Positions 35,036 to 48,165 are shown, counted from the first letter of the stretch. The stretch: 64,000 nucleotides of DNA from Dendrocalamus latiflorus (GCA_017311315.1 CM029609.1:38500744-38564743), one strand, 5' to 3'. The notes: generated from the letters alone by a model not told the origin. Translations and numbers: made by a program.

Positions 35036-35044
35036 TCTTGGTTT

Positions 35045-35567
35045 TTCTTCCTTTTCTTTTTTGAGTTTTTTTTCCTTTCACTGCTCAGGAAAGTTGTTTA
35101 ATTTGGACCAATCATGTAGCTATTGTAGTGCTGCTTTTGTAATGCCACACACGATTTGCACAAATTGTGCTTCTGTAATGTCACACTTGGCAAACAGGCA
35201 TCTGACATTATGCTTGTGAAAATTAATCTTAAGTAAAATGTACGCCGAATTTGAGGAGTTTCAGACATAAATTGGAGAGAGGAGGAGAAATTGAAAAGAA
35301 AACACATAGCGGAAATGACACTCGAGCAAGAAACATATCCATCATCAATCAATGGCTTGTCCTGCAGCAACATACGTATATGGGTCCCCATTCCACGTTG
35401 ACCTCTGATTTGTTGGCTGACCAGTAATCCACTCCACTAGCTAGCTAAACCAATGAACGCACTGAAATGTCCTCCTTCTGCCAAACGATGATAAAACAAA
35501 AGTCAAGAGTATGTGATGTGCGCTTATGCATGGCGGTGACGACGACAGGTAAGCGAACCTAGGATCT
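35045..35567. other. Intergenic, nothing recognised
   Basis: No open frame with recognisable motifs and no repeat seen. Confidence 0.4.
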
Positions 35568-35816
35568 GTTTGGTTTGGTTTGATGGTAAATTTCACCTAT
35601 CAAGCTTTACCAAAGTTTGGTATTTTCAAAATTTGATCGCCGACTTGGCTGCTCGTGCTTTGGCCGAAGATTGTATCCAAAAATAAATCTGAGAGTCAAT
35701 GTGAACAAAATTTTACCAAAATTTTGACACCAGACAACAAACAAAATCTAGTCAAACCACCAAAAATTAGCTTGACAAACTTTAGCTCTTATGGGCGCCA
35801 ATCAAACAGGCCCTAG
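35568..35816. repeat. MITE with GGNNCTGTTTG ends
   Basis: Left end GGATCTGTTTGGTTTGG, right end the inverse CAATCAAACAGGCCC, flanked by TA on both sides. About 249 bp without coding sequence. Superfamily uncertain. Confidence 0.6.
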
Positions 35817-36227
35817 TCCACACGGTGACCTACCGACCTCTTTTACTAGTATTGGCAGCACGTGGGGCCCCCGAGTAAGAGGGCGATGACTAGGATATAT
35901 AACGAGTCCAGCCTGCAACTTTACTAATTGGCAGCACAACTGCTCCCGGCGATTAGCCACTCGATCACTGTTGATCACTTTTCAGATGGCGATGACTAGG
36001 ATATACAAGGACATCTAAAAATGCGAGAAAGATAAAGCTATTATCCACTGAAATCTGTCCTTTTTTATCTCCTAGTATATGTCGTGTATTCAGTTGATTT
36101 TTTCGTGATATTTAATTACCTCACGAAATATCTAACCTTTTTTTAGAATTTTTTATGACTATTTGTACCATGGGATACCTGCTTGCGTGGTGATAGAAGA
36201 CCGGAAAGCTTCCCGCAGAATTGAGGT
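35817..36227. other. Intergenic with a small direct repeat
   Basis: GGCGATGACTAGGATATA occurs at about 35882 and 35986. No gene seen. Confidence 0.4.
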
Positions 36228-36498
36228 GGTGATCGGTTCGGCTGAAAGCCTCATGGCTTATGGCTGAAAACACTATAGCTGGCTGAAAAAAGCACTGTAG
36301 CTGACAGAGACTTATTTACCATAATTAAATTTAAAAAAATTTTAAAAATAGAAAAAACATATTAGCCCATTACGTATAATGTAAACAAATACGAGGAAAA
36401 AAGAACCGGTAAAAAAACTCAAAAAAAGCCAAAAGTTCAGAAAAAGACGAAATTTATGAATAATGCAAAAATAAGCTGAAGCCATATTGATCAGGGCC
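36228..36498 (+). repeat. Tourist-like MITE family B, copy 4
   Basis: Runs from CGGTTCGGCTGAAAGCC to GATCAGGGCC with the shared interior of the family. Confidence 0.7.
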
Positions 36499-36896
36499 TG
36501 AAAAGTTTTGAAGGATTCAAAAATGTAGCAGCGCACTCTCTTTTTTTTTCGAAACAAAGAGGAAGAGACCCTCCGATTTCTCTTAACAGAAACTGACATG
36601 AGTTCTACAGATGTAAAGGAAAACAACTGAAAACAGTAGCTGAGACGAGACATCTAGGATTGATTTCAGCCACCATGAGCCAAAAACCTAAACACCGCAC
36701 TCTTTTTTTTTTCTTGTTAGGGTCACAGGAGCTTTGAAGCAGGGATACATCCTGAGGTGACAGCGGCCACAGGGAAATCTGGCACATATAGAGATAGGTT
36801 CATTCAACGCACACTTTATCGGAATAAAACCAAGATGAAAAAGATCCTACGGAGATGGTTGCCGCCTTAACATGTATAGAGATGGTCAACGCAAGG

Positions 36897-38898
36897 TTAG
36901 AAAATAGTAGTCTTGTTTAAGTTATAAAAAATAGTAGAAAATATCGGAATAAAGAGACCATGCTTTCTTTGGATCTCAAGTATGGGGCGGTTGGGAAGGT
37001 TGCCTGCTGCACCCCTGATGTCACCCTCCAGGGCCTCCACCTCGTCAGCCACGGCGCCGATGCAGTTGATACGAACAGTGATATGTTTGAGGCCCAAAAG
37101 ATGCTGAAACCCAGTGAATTGGTTACTGAACTGGCACCATGCCTTCAAACCAAGTTTCAGCCTTTGGAGTTTTGGCATGGCTCCTGGCTCAAACGTCAAC
37201 CCGGCCCACTCCGAACAGAGCTCACATCTAAAATTGAACTTCACCAAACGCTGGAATCCTTGGCTGCCGATTGGGAGGACCGGCCAACAATAATCCACGC
37301 CCAGTAGGGTAAGAGAGAGCAGCGCGGGTAGACTCGCAAGAATCTTGAGACCTTCCTCTCCCACTTCACGAACACCTCCAAGACAGAGGCGGGTGAGGTT
37401 GACGAGCGAGCCGATTTCACTTGGTATGGTACGGATGGTGCAGACAAGTCTCCGTAGAGGTTGTGGGGAGTCACACGAAGACATCCATGAATAGTTGTCA
37501 GTAAAGCAGACTTCCACAAGCTCCAGTGATCGAAGGCTGCGAGCGAGAAGTTTTGAGAGAGATGAGGTACACGCTTTCTCCCGACCTTCATCGCGTGTCC
37601 AACGAATTCCTAGTGCCCTCAACTTGGCCAGCTCTCCCATTCCTTGGATTGCGTTTATGGATGCTTCGCCGATATCGATGAGTGATAGCTCCTCCAGGGC
37701 TTGGAGGCTTCCAATTCCGTCGGGCAATACCACATAGCGGTCAATAAAAAGGCACACTAGTTTCTGTAATTGAACAATACTTGTTGGTAGTTTTGACATA
37801 CGAGAGCTCCCTCTCAGATCTAGAATCTCCAGATGCTGCAGCTTGCCGATTTCTTCTGGGAGGTTGCTGATATCCGTAAGAAAGATTTTCAAGTACTTCA
37901 ACAGACAGAAACTTCCAATATGTTCAATATGTCTGTTCTTCAAACTGCTATTATATTCTATATCTAGCACTCTCAAGACTTGGCTACTCAAAAACTGAGT
38001 CATACACTGCTCTGGGTGATCAGATCCAAACATATGAACCGATCGAAGATGAGATGCATCCTTCATTGATTTTGGCAACTGCGAAACGTCAGAAAACTTG
38101 GCTGTTTGGAAGGATAACCTACGAATCTTGTTGGAAGAATTTCCACAAAAATCATTAGCATTCAATATATTGACAAAATTGTCTTCAACGGCCTGAGATA
38201 TAATAAAGTCAAGTACGATATCATGAACTTTGCAGGATTTCACTGTTTTGCCATCTACCCCGATCTTTGTTGGTTGGATCATGCTTCTGTTGATGAGCTC
38301 ATTTAAGTAGCTTTCTCCTAGCTGCTCCATACTTTCTCTATTTTGCCCGGGAACCAATCCTTCTGCTATCCACGTCCATATCAAACGTCTGCTATCGATG
38401 GAATAATCCTCCGGAAAGACACTTAGGTATAACAAACAAGTCTTCAGGTGGTGAGGAAGGTCAAAATAACTGAGGAACGATATCCTTTTCATTTTGTCAA
38501 CAGTAGAATCTTTCTCCACATCAGAAGACATAGATTTCCGAATTTTGACCCACACTTCCACTGTTGCACTTTTGTTGGCTAATAAACTAGCCATACTGAT
38601 TATGGCCAATGGCAAACCACCACATTTCCTCAAAATTTCATCGGCTACTTTTGTCAATTCTTGAGGACAGTTGTTGCTAGAACTAAAGACTCTTGTAAAG
38701 AATAAGCTGTCGGAGTCTTTTTTACTTAGAGGCTTCGCTTCATACATATGCCCACCAAAGCCGGTACAACATGATTTGGCCACATCTTTAATGCGTGTTG
38801 TAGTAATTACTCTACTTTGGTTCTCATTGATAGGTAAGGCAGATTTCAAATGTTCCCATGCTGGTATGCTCCAGATATCATCAATAACAATGAAGTAC
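36897..38898 (-). pseudogene. Duplicated NLR exon 2 (NB-ARC C-half and LRR), no first exon
   Basis: Minus strand, 666 codons open from the splice acceptor (AG at 38900-38899) to the stop at 36897. It encodes the kinase-2 region (FIVIDDIW), RNBS-B (RVITTTRIKDVA), GLPL, an RNBS-D-type segment with FPEDY, VHDIV in place of MHD, then leucine-rich repeats (for example LPEEIGKLQHLEILDL). It is a close paralogue of 42581-40622. The stretch upstream copies the intron of the complete gene, but no coiled-coil/P-loop exon follows before the next gene at 40622. Alone it lacks the P-loop. Because the acceptor phase matches, it could be an alternative last exon of the upstream gene. The C-terminus differs from the paralogue. 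Confidence 0.85.
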
Positions 38899-39572
38899 CT
38901 ATATGTATTTGTTCCGGAATTGCATTAGTATGGCTACCATAATTTGTCATTGCTTGTACTGCATGACTGCATGTAGTACTACCTCCCATAGTCCCATGCA
39001 AAATGTAGAGAATATTTTCACTAAGCACAAAATTAATAAAGCAATAAGACTAACAATGATGCAAGACAAAATGACCATGAGCATATTTTTACTGTGCTTC
39101 TCATTATTACTTGGTAAGCCTAGCATACTTTATGTGGGTAGCTGTGAAGAGTGTGTTAATCGTCTTTTCTTTCCATGCCCTATTTGCCCAGGAATATAGG
39201 TCAGTTGATGAGTTAGGCTCGCCAAAATGTTTCTGGTGACAAGGAAATGCATATTGTATATTTAGCAGCAACTTGTTAGGCTATGTGGTGCACTAGAAAT
39301 GACACTCATTTTGAGGGTAACAAGTTGCGAGATGCTATATATTGATGTCATTACTAAAACTGTTGTATTCCTGATATATTAGGCAGGATTACATAAGGAT
39401 GGCAGACAGGAATAGCAGTGACAAAACGCGATTTTAGAACATGGACATTATTTTTTTTCCAAAAAAGATTCGTAGCAACCCACGAGTAATTAACTAGTTA
39501 CTTTGTAAACCTAGCATACTTTATGTGGGTAGCTGTGAATAAATGCACGAGAGTAAAATAAGTAGTGGCAGA
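38899..39572. other. Duplicated NLR intron sequence
   Basis: Matches the intron of the complete NLR gene (42582-42830), with about 450 bp extra near 39110-39560. No coding signal. Confidence 0.7.
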
Positions 39573-39822
39573 CCATTTGGGTTTTTTTTGAGTGGCTTAT
39601 GGCTGAAAAGCACTGTAGCTGATAGAGGATTATTTAGCATAATTAAATTTAAAAAATTTAAAAATATAAAAATATGTTAGCTCATTACGTATAATACAAA
39701 CAAATACAGGAAAAAAAAGAACCGGCAAAAAAAGCTCAACAAAAAGCCAAAAGTTCAGAAAAAGACGAAATTTATGAATAGTGAAAAATAAGCCGGAAGC
39801 CAGAAGCTCAAGCCGAAACGAT
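39573..39822 (+). repeat. Tourist-like MITE family B, copy 5
   Basis: Present in this copy of the duplicated NLR intron and absent from the other copy (near 42835), so it was inserted after the duplication. Confidence 0.75.
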
Positions 39823-39899
39823 GATGCTTAAGGTTTTTAGCCTAATGAACTTATGATTCATATAGGTTGTTTAACATTAAAAAATACTATTATTACTTA

Positions 39900-40377
39900 C
39901 TCCCTCCGTCTAAGTTTATAAGATATATTTTATCTTGACATATAGAACAAGGAGATATTATGACTGTTCTTTTTTGCTTCAGCTTATAGCTGTGACTTAT
40001 AGCTTTTAGCTGTTCGTGAGAGAGAATATGGAGACACAAATAACTCACGAGCTATTTTAGCCGATATAAATAAAGTTGCTATAGTGTGTACTACAATTAA
40101 CTTGTAGACCTTACATTAAAAAGTCAATCTATTTGAAAGCTAGTTACTATAGAAAAATCGAAAATTAGTGTTTGAAAGCTGAAAAGAAGAGGCCTATTGA
40201 AAATGACTAGACCACCTATAATTATTATCTTTAAACACTATATTTAATACATGCATGTAAAGAATACAAAATAAAGCTAGATATTTATTAGAGATATAAA
40301 AAGAATATACCACTAATTTTACATTGAAATATATATTATATTTAAGGACAAGACCATATAAAGTTGGAAAGAGGGAG
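39900..40377. repeat. Stowaway-like MITE with a family A MITE nested in it
   Basis: Ends CTCCCTCCGTC and GAGGGAG with TA at both flanks, as in Stowaway (Tc1/mariner) MITEs. The family A element occupies about 39965-40195. The same nested pair lies at 42958-43450. Confidence 0.8.
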
Positions 40378-40621
40378 TACAAGGCAGTATGTAAATGTGG
40401 TGTAGTCGTGCAATCGTGTTCACATTAGGGCACCAAGCCAACGCAAAAAAAAATCCATCAAAACAAATTAATGAAGTACTCGGCAGAGTTAGTACCATTT
40501 AAAATTTCAACTTCAAATTTAAAATGTATTAGAAGAAACAAAAAGGACAATTTTGCATATGTACAAAATATACCGGTACAGCTTCCTATTTATAATCTAC
40601 GATGAGATGCCCACTATAGGC

Positions 40622-43600
40622 CTATACTGCTGGTCCCGACCCAGATTTCCTAACAATTTGTATCTCGAGTATGGGGCGGTTGGGATGGTTGCCTGCTGCG
40701 CCCCTGATGTCACCCTCCAGGGCCGCCTCCTCGTCAGCCACGGCATCAAAGTAGTCGATACGAACAGTGATATGTTTGAGGCCTAAAAGATGCTGAAACC
40801 CAGTAAATTGGTTACTGAACTGGCACCGTGCCTTCAAACCAATTTTCAGTCTTTGGAGTTTTGGCATGGCTCCTGGCTCAAACGTCAACCCCGCCACATG
40901 GCTCAAACATCTAAAATTGAACTTCACCAAACGCTGGAATCCTTGGCTGCCGATTGGGAGGACCGGCCAGTTTCCAAACATATCTTGGCTGCCCAGTAGG
41001 GTAAGAGAGAGCAGCGCGGGTAGACTCGCGAGAATCTTGAAACCTTCCTCTCCCACTTCACGAACATTTCTAAGACGGAGGCGGGTGAGGTTGACGAGCG
41101 AGCCGATTTCACTTGGTATGGTATCGAGGCTACAGACAAGTCTCCGTAGAGGTGGAGGGGAGTCACACGAAGACATCCATGAATAGTCCGACCCCTGAAA
41201 GTCCAGTGATCGGAGGCTGCGAGCGACAAGTTTTGAGAGAGATGAGGTACATGCTTTCTGCCGACCTTCATCAGATGGGGTACTACTAATTCTTAGTACC
41301 CTCAGTTTGGCCAGCTCTCCGAGCCCTTGGATTGCCTTTATGGATGCTATCTTGAGATCGATGAGTGATAGCTCCTCCAGGGCTTGGAGACTTCCGATTT
41401 CGTTGGGCAATGCCACAAATAATTCAATAAAAAGGCACACTAGTTTCTGTAATTGAACAATACTTGTTGGTAGTTTTGAAATCATATAGCTCCCTCTCAG
41501 ATCTATAATCTCCAGATGCTGCAGCTTGCCGATTTGTTCTGGGAGCTCGCTGATCCTTGTATGAAAGAGTCTCAAGTACTTCAACATACAGAAACTTCCA
41601 ATATGTTCAATATGGCTGTCCTTGAAACTCCCATTGTTTTCTATATTTAGCACACGCAAGACTTGGCTACTCAAAAACTGAGTCATACACTGCTCTGGGT
41701 GATCATATCCAAACATATGAAACGATCGAAGATGAGATGCATCCTTCATTACTTTTGGCAAGTGCGAAACTTCAGAAAACATTGCTGCTTGGAGGGATAA
41801 CCTACGAATCTTGTTAGAAGAATTTCCACAAAAATCATTACCATTCAATATATTGACAAAATTGTCTTCCACGGCCTGAGATATAATAAAGTCAAGTACG
41901 ATATCATGAACTCTGCAGGATTTCACTGTTTTGCCATCTACCCCGATCTTTGTTGGTTGGATCATGCTTCTGTTGATGAGCTCATTTAAGTAGCTTTCTC
42001 CTAGCTGCTCCATACTTGCTCTGTTTTGCCCGGGAACCAATCCTTCTGCTATCCATGTCCGTATCAAATATCTGCTATCAATTAAATAATCCTCCGGAAA
42101 GACACTTAGGTATAACAAACAAGTCTTCAGGTAGTGAGGAAGGTCAAAATAACTGAGGAACAATATCCTTTTCATTTTATCAACAGAAGAATCTTTCTCC
42201 ACAGCAGAAGAAATAGAGTTCCGAATTTTGACCCACACTTCCACTGTTTCACTTTTGTTGGCTAATAAACTAGCCACACTGATAATGGCCAATGGCAAAC
42301 CACCACATTTCCTCAAAATTTCATTGGCTACTTCTGTCAATTCTTGAGGACAGTCTTTGCTAGGACAAAAGACTCTTCTAAAGAATAAGCTGTGGGAGTC
42401 TCCTTCACTTAGAGGCTTCGCTTCATAAGTATGCCCACCAAAGCCGGCACAACATGATTTGGCCACATCTTTAATGCGTGTTGTAGTAATTACTCTACTT
42501 CGGTTCTCATTGATAGGTAAGGCAGATTTCAAATGTTTCCATGCTGATATGCTCCAGATATCATCAATAACGATGAAGTACCTATATATATTTGTTTCGG
42601 AATTGCATTAGTATGGCTACAATAATTTGTCATTGCTTGTACTGCATGTAGTACTACCTCCCATAGTCCCATGCAAAATGTAGAGCATATTTTCACTAAG
42701 CACAAAATTAATAAAGTGATAAGACTAACAATGATGCAAGACAAAATGACCAGGAGCATATTTTTACTATGCTTCTCATTATTATGTGGGTAGCTGTGAA
42801 TAAATGCACGAGAGTAAAATAAGTAGTGGCAGAATAGATTTCCGTGATGTGTACTACCGCTTACAGTAGCTAATAGAAAGATGATGCTTAAGGATTTAGC
42901 CTAATGAACTTATGATTCGTACAGGTTGTTTAACATTAAAAATACTATTATTACTTACTCACTCCGTCCAAATTTATAAGACATATTTATCTTGACATAT
43001 AGAACAATGAGATATTAAGACTGTTCTCTTTGGTTTTAGTTTATGGCTGTGGCTTATAGCTTTTAGCTGTTCGTGAGAGAGAATACGGAAACACAAATAA
43101 TTCATGTGCTATTTTGGTCGATATAAATAAAGTTACTACAGTGTGTACTACAATTAACTTGTAGGCCTTACCTTAAAAAGTCAATCTATTTGAAAGATAG
43201 TTACTGTAAAAAAACTGAAAATTAGCTTTTGGAAGATGAAAAGAAGAGGGCCATTAAAAACGACTAGACCACCTATAATTATTATCTCTAAACACTATAT
43301 TTAATACATGCATGTAAATAATATAAAGTAAAGCTAGATATTTATTAAAGGTATAAAAGAAACATGCCACTAATTTTACATAGAACTATATATTATATTT
43401 ATGAACAAAATCATTTTAAAAAAACGTCATATAAAGTTAGATAGAGGGAGTACAAGGCAATATGTAAATGTGGTGTAGTCATGCAATCGTGTTCACATTA
43501 GGGCACCAAACCAACACACAAAAAAAAATTCCATCAAAACAAATTAATGAAATACTCGGCAGAATTAGTACCCTTTTAAAATTTCAACTTCAAATTTAAA

Positions 43601-44732
43601 ATGTATTAGAAGAAACAAAAAGAACAATTTTTCCATAATTCGTCATAATTACTAACATTTGTATGGGCCGCAAGTAGACTCGATCAATCAATGGTTAAGA
43701 TCTAGTTCACGTCTTACCCTAGAGAGGTTAGAGGTGTACCATAAAAGAATACATATGAAAGAAAAACTCTATTCGGTACTATGCATTAAGTGAAGTCACA
43801 AGAATTAATGTTCTACGTATTTGCATTATTGTTTTCAAGAACACGCAAAAGATTTATGTCATTGAGAATTGGCATTATTCTAATAGGTGTATTTTAACAA
43901 GAAATCAGTGTTACCTCTTGTCTTTTAAAATTTTCCTCAGTGTGGGTATAAGCTGCTCAATCTCCCACTTTTCTATCCTGGACTTGGCATACTCTGCCTT
44001 GTTGATTTGAAAGAGCATATCTATAAGAAGCTTCTTGATATCAGGATTTCTAGAGACAGAGACCAAAGCTCGATAATCAAATGATTCTTCGATCTTGTGG
44101 TACACCTCCATGGCCAGAGTAGTCTTGCCCAACCCTCCAATTCCGAAGATGGACACCACCTTGAGTTGCGTCACTGCATCCTTTATCCAGCCAATGATCT
44201 GCTCTCGAGGCTCATTAATGCCCACAAGGTTTCTGGCCTCCTCGTAGAGCGTAGGTGCTCGAAGGTCCAAGGGCACAGGGTGAGGCATTGTGATGCACTG
44301 ACCAATATTATATCGATCGCGCCGCTGGCTCTCTTCAACAACACGGGTCTTGAGCTCTCGAATCTCATTTGCGAGCAGATGGTCCTCCCATAACTTCTTC
44401 ATCCAGTGTATAGCCTTGTCTATTAAATTAGGCTTAGGCCGCTTGGCATCCCCACGGTTGAGCCGATGCATGAAGCTGTCGATGCAATCCTCGATATCAT
44501 AGGAGAGTTCACGCACCTTATTTCTCCACTCCTTTGTTTGGACATCGATCTGGACGTCCTCCATGTGCGTCAGCTTCTGCAGCACGGCATTCATGCTGCT
44601 CAACTCATCTCTGAGGAAGCTAATCCCACCCTTGACACTCTTGATATGCTCGTACTCATCACCGAGCAAAGTTGTTAGCTTGCCGATGACTGAGTTCATC
44701 ACCGTCTCTCCAGCCATGTTGCGCTCTCTCAA
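40622..44732 (-). CDS. Complete CC-NB-ARC-LRR (NLR) disease-resistance-type gene, two exons
   Basis: Exon 1 is 44732-43915, the intron 43914-42582 (GTAACA...ATATAG), exon 2 42581-40622. The join restores an arginine codon; the total is 926 codons including stop (925 aa). The Met at 44717 (MAGETVMN) is the likelier start. Residues 10-130 form an Rx-type coiled coil with an EDVID-like YDIEDCIDSF. NB-ARC follows: P-loop GIGGLGKTT at 197-205, kinase 2 FIVIDDIW at 275-282, GLPL at about 367-370, VHD at 497-499. LRRs fill about 530-900. Such proteins are intracellular immune receptors. The frame has no breaks. The 1.3-kb intron holds a nested MITE pair. The second exon is duplicated downstream (36897-38898). 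Confidence 0.93.
42958..43450. repeat. Stowaway-like MITE with nested family A MITE, in the NLR intron
   Basis: Counterpart of 39900-40377. The nested family A copy is at about 43022-43254. Being in both duplicates, both insertions are older than the duplication. Confidence 0.78.
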
Positions 44733-44936
44733 ATGATGTTGGCGTGGTGATGTGGTGGCGGTAGTGTGAGAGTCGAACGGATCGGTTCCAGCTCTTTTAC
44801 GGAGATCTACAATGATTCAATACCATCAAGACTTCACTGCAACGTTTAGTAGTCAAGTCAGAAACCACGAAAGCTACAGCTCACTATGTCCTCGGTACCA
44901 CAAATGACTGCTTGTGCTAGTGGTGCGGTAGAGTAA
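44733..44936 (-). promoter_or_regulatory. 5' flank of the NLR gene
   Basis: Proximal upstream region, about 200 bp to the MITE at 44937. No clear TATA box. Related sequence recurs, decayed, in the segmental duplications to the right. Confidence 0.4.
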
Positions 44937-45169
44937 GAGCAAGTATTATAAGAGGCTGTAAGCTGGCTGTATGCTGAGGTGAAGGAGAGAGAAGAGAGGT
45001 GGGTTGTAAGGTTATAGTCAGCTGAAGTACAAGAACCAAGAAACTTTGTGAGAGGAAGGGGTAGATTATACAGCCTTCAGCTGGCTGTAACTACTATATG
45101 AGTAGGCTGATAAGTGGGCTATAAGTATCCATACAGCCAGCTGAAAGCTGTATTTTATAAGATTTGCTC
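44937..45169. repeat. Tourist-type MITE (GAGCAA ends, TSD TAA)
   Basis: Inverted ends GAGCAAGTATTATA / GAGCAAATCTTATA and inner CAGCTGGCTGTA palindromes; TAA flanks at 44934-44936 and 45170-45172. It lies 200 bp upstream of the NLR start codon. Confidence 0.85.
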
Positions 45170-45339
45170 TAATAAGTATAGTATCTTTTTTCACATTGAT
45201 GGTACGTCCTCACTGCCTCGCTGCACTGCATGTCGGCTTCCCTGAAAGGCCGCCACCAGTGAAAACGAAAGACGTGCGTGCCAGTGCCTGCCACCAGCCG
45301 AAGTTCACATGGCCAATAGCGTTAGCTAAGTGGCTTTTA

Positions 45340-45607
45340 GGCCCGGTTTAGTTGAAAAATAGTAGTTTATAACTAAAATTGTATGGTAGTTAGTTAAAAT
45401 TATACTATAATTGAAGGTGGTTTATTTAGCGTAATTAAATTTTAAAAAACTTAAAAATAGAAAAAAAATATGTTAACTCATCACGGACAATACAAACGAA
45501 TACGAGAAAAAAGAGCAAAAAGCTAAAAAAAGTCAAAAGTTCAAAAAAAAGATGAAATTTATGAATAGTGGAAAATAAGTCAGAAATCAAAACCTTAAGC
45601 CGGTGCC
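45340..45607 (+). repeat. Tourist-like MITE family B, copy 6 (TSD TTA)
   Basis: Flanked by TTA at 45337-45339 and 45608-45610; runs from GGCCCGGTTTAGTTG to AAGCCGGTGCC. Confidence 0.8.
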
Positions 45608-45610
45608 TTA

Positions 45611-46783
45611 TGGAGCTAGGAAAGCTCGGCAGGCACCTCTAGAGTTATAGCTCTCTTCGTACAGTAGATAAATGCTGATCCTAGTAGGTTTGTGAAGGAG
45701 GATGGATTTGCAAAATCAAGTGTTTAGAGACTAAATTTAGAAAAATGGTCATAATAGCATTTATATGAACATTCACTTTAGTAGCTGCTATCGTATATTC
45801 TGATAACAAAGGGGCCAATTAGGTCTGTTCATTCTGACTTCGGCTTCTGATTTTTAGAAATTGTAATGAATACATAATAATCGAAAGCCAGAATCCTTAT
45901 TAAAAAAACTGGATTGAACGGGCCTCAATAACATCGCATCACTTCGGTGGCAGCGCTCACCATCCCTCCATCCCTCCCGCCATCTTGAGCTCTCAAATGA
46001 TGCGGTTGTGGTGCCATGAGATCTACATTTCACACTCCCATATAGGCCGGGTTTTGTAGGCTTATTGTCTGTAGCTTTTAATTTTTACTATATTAACTAA
46101 TTTTTAAATAATATATTTTTAAAGGTAAGGTCTATAAATTAATTATAGTAGATACTATACTGACTTTAGATATATCGACTAAATTCGCATACTACTATCT
46201 CTTTCTTCGTACTTTCTCGTAATCAGCTAGAATTTAAAAAACATATATCGTAGAAAAAAACCCACCTATAGACCTCCATGGCTCCATGGAACGTTGCTCA
46301 AAGTTAGTCAATCTGGAAAGCTGCATCATTTCTCACAAGCTACATACCTGCTACCACTAGCAAGCTACATCATTTTGTGAGTGCTTGATTGCTTGCTGCC
46401 TTTGTACCTTTTGGCTGAAAATTAAAGGTAATACCATTCGCCCTAATCGAAGCAACAATACTCGGAAAAACTCAATGTGCATACGTGTGAAAGGAAAGTC
46501 GCTCACACGCATGGTCGACACATACTCCGGATGCTGCATCATGTTGTTTGTTTGTGTTAGGTCCCACATGCTTCCTTGATATTTGGTCAGGGTTAGAAGG
46601 GCTCATTCTTTTAAATTTATTTTAACTTATAATTTATAATTTTTAACAAATAAACGAGATAGTTAGTTCACTGTTGTTTCAAAACAGTTAATTAAAATTG
46701 ATTTTTAAAAATAGTTTACTAACTTTTGATTTATTTACACAAATATTTACACTAAATTTAAAAGTTATAAGTTCTAATTACAA
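45611..46783. repeat. Segmental duplication, copy 0
   Basis: Shares long blocks with the copies at 51638-54160, 57105-59005 and 61222-61995: GCTGATCCTAGTAGG..., AACAAAGGGGCCAATTAGG, GAGCTCTCAAATGA, CCTAATCGAAGCAA, and the ATATTTGGTCAGGGTTAGA block. It is interrupted by a family A MITE. No gene. Its link to the NLR 5' flank (CTCTCAAATGATG also lies just upstream of the NLR) suggests it came from an NLR promoter region. Confidence 0.7.
46040..46260 (-). repeat. MITE family A, copy 5 (inverted)
   Basis: Inverse of family A, with AAGGTCTATAAATTAATTATAGTAGATACTATA-type blocks and a CTTTCTCGTAATCAGC end. Confidence 0.6.
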
Positions 46784-47160
46784 GGCCCTGCTCATTTCGA
46801 TTTGAGTTTCTGACTTCTGGTTTATTCACTACTACAGAAAATCGTATTACAAACGGTTCAAAAACGTCATCACAGACAGTTCAAAAACGTCATCACAGAC
46901 GGTTTTCTGAACCGTCTGAATTTATGGGTCAGTGATAATCGAAGGTTATCACAGACGATTTTCGAACCGTCTGTGGTGTAAATATCACAGACGGTTTGTA
47001 ACTAAAAACCGTCTGTGATAGCTAATAATCACATATCGGTTTTCACTAAAAACCGTCTGTAATATGTGATAAACACAGACGGTTTTTAACTAAAAACCGT
47101 CTGTGATTATCAGCTATCACAGACGGTTTTTAGTGAAAAATCGTCTGTGATATTCTTTTC

Positions 47161-47820
47161 TACCCCTAAATCTATTTCTGTTTATTTGCTAGCCTCAGGA
47201 AATGCTAGTCATGCCCTCTGAAATAAGCAGATCAATATGTACATGTATAAATCCAATTCACATCTCAATTCATTTCACAAACATAAAACATCTATTTCGC
47301 AAATCAATTAATTGAAATGAAAACAAGCAAATATAGTATGAAACACAGTACACATTTTATTTTTATTAAGATTAGAGCCTACCATTACAATATCTCAAAA
47401 CAACAAACAGGTTGACCATCTAGCTAACACAACAAGAACAGAGAAAAGCAAAGAACATGTTGCCCCTGATGCAGCACACGAGCTAGATGTCTTTGACGCC
47501 CGGCTACCATCATCGGGGTTGATTGAGCACTGCCTTGTGCATCGTCTGCTTCGTGGGGCTATTATGGTATGGGTCAAGGAGGAGGAGAGAATAGCAAAAA
47601 GGAGAACAGCAAGGAGGAGGGAAACCGCAAAGCGGAGGAGAACAGCAAGGAGGAGAACAGAAAGGAGGCTAGGTTCTGGTGATTATTTATAGGGGAGGGA
47701 GTGCGAATTTTTTTGATGCGGGGACGGAGAGGCAGAGCTACGATCCGTGGGGTGAGGATTGGTAGCTTTCTATTGGCTAGGATTGGGTTGAGGAGGATCG
47801 ACGGGCCCAGTAGTCAGATT
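47161..47820. other. CACTA interior, unassigned
   Basis: A 60-codon minus-strand frame (47395-47577) near GGAGGAGAACAGCAAGGAGG repeats. No recognised product. Confidence 0.35.
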
Positions 47821-48165
47821 ATCACAGACGGTTCTAGTTTAGAACCGTCTGTGGTATCATTATTATCACAGACGGTTCTAGTTTAGAACCGTCTGTGATA
47901 ATGCAAAGTCAGAACGTATATATCACTCGTGTTTCGTCTAACGTATCTCGATCGTTATACGAAGCGTCTATATATATCATTAATGTTTAGTATGCGAACC
48001 GTCTGTGATAATGCAAAGTCAGAACGTATCTCTTGTGTTTCGATCGTCTAACGTATCTCGATCATTATACAAAGCGTCTATATCATTAATGTTTGGTATA
48101 CGAACCGTCTGTGTTAAAGGTTAAATATGCGCGCCTAATCCAGGTCTCTTCTACGTACGTACAAT

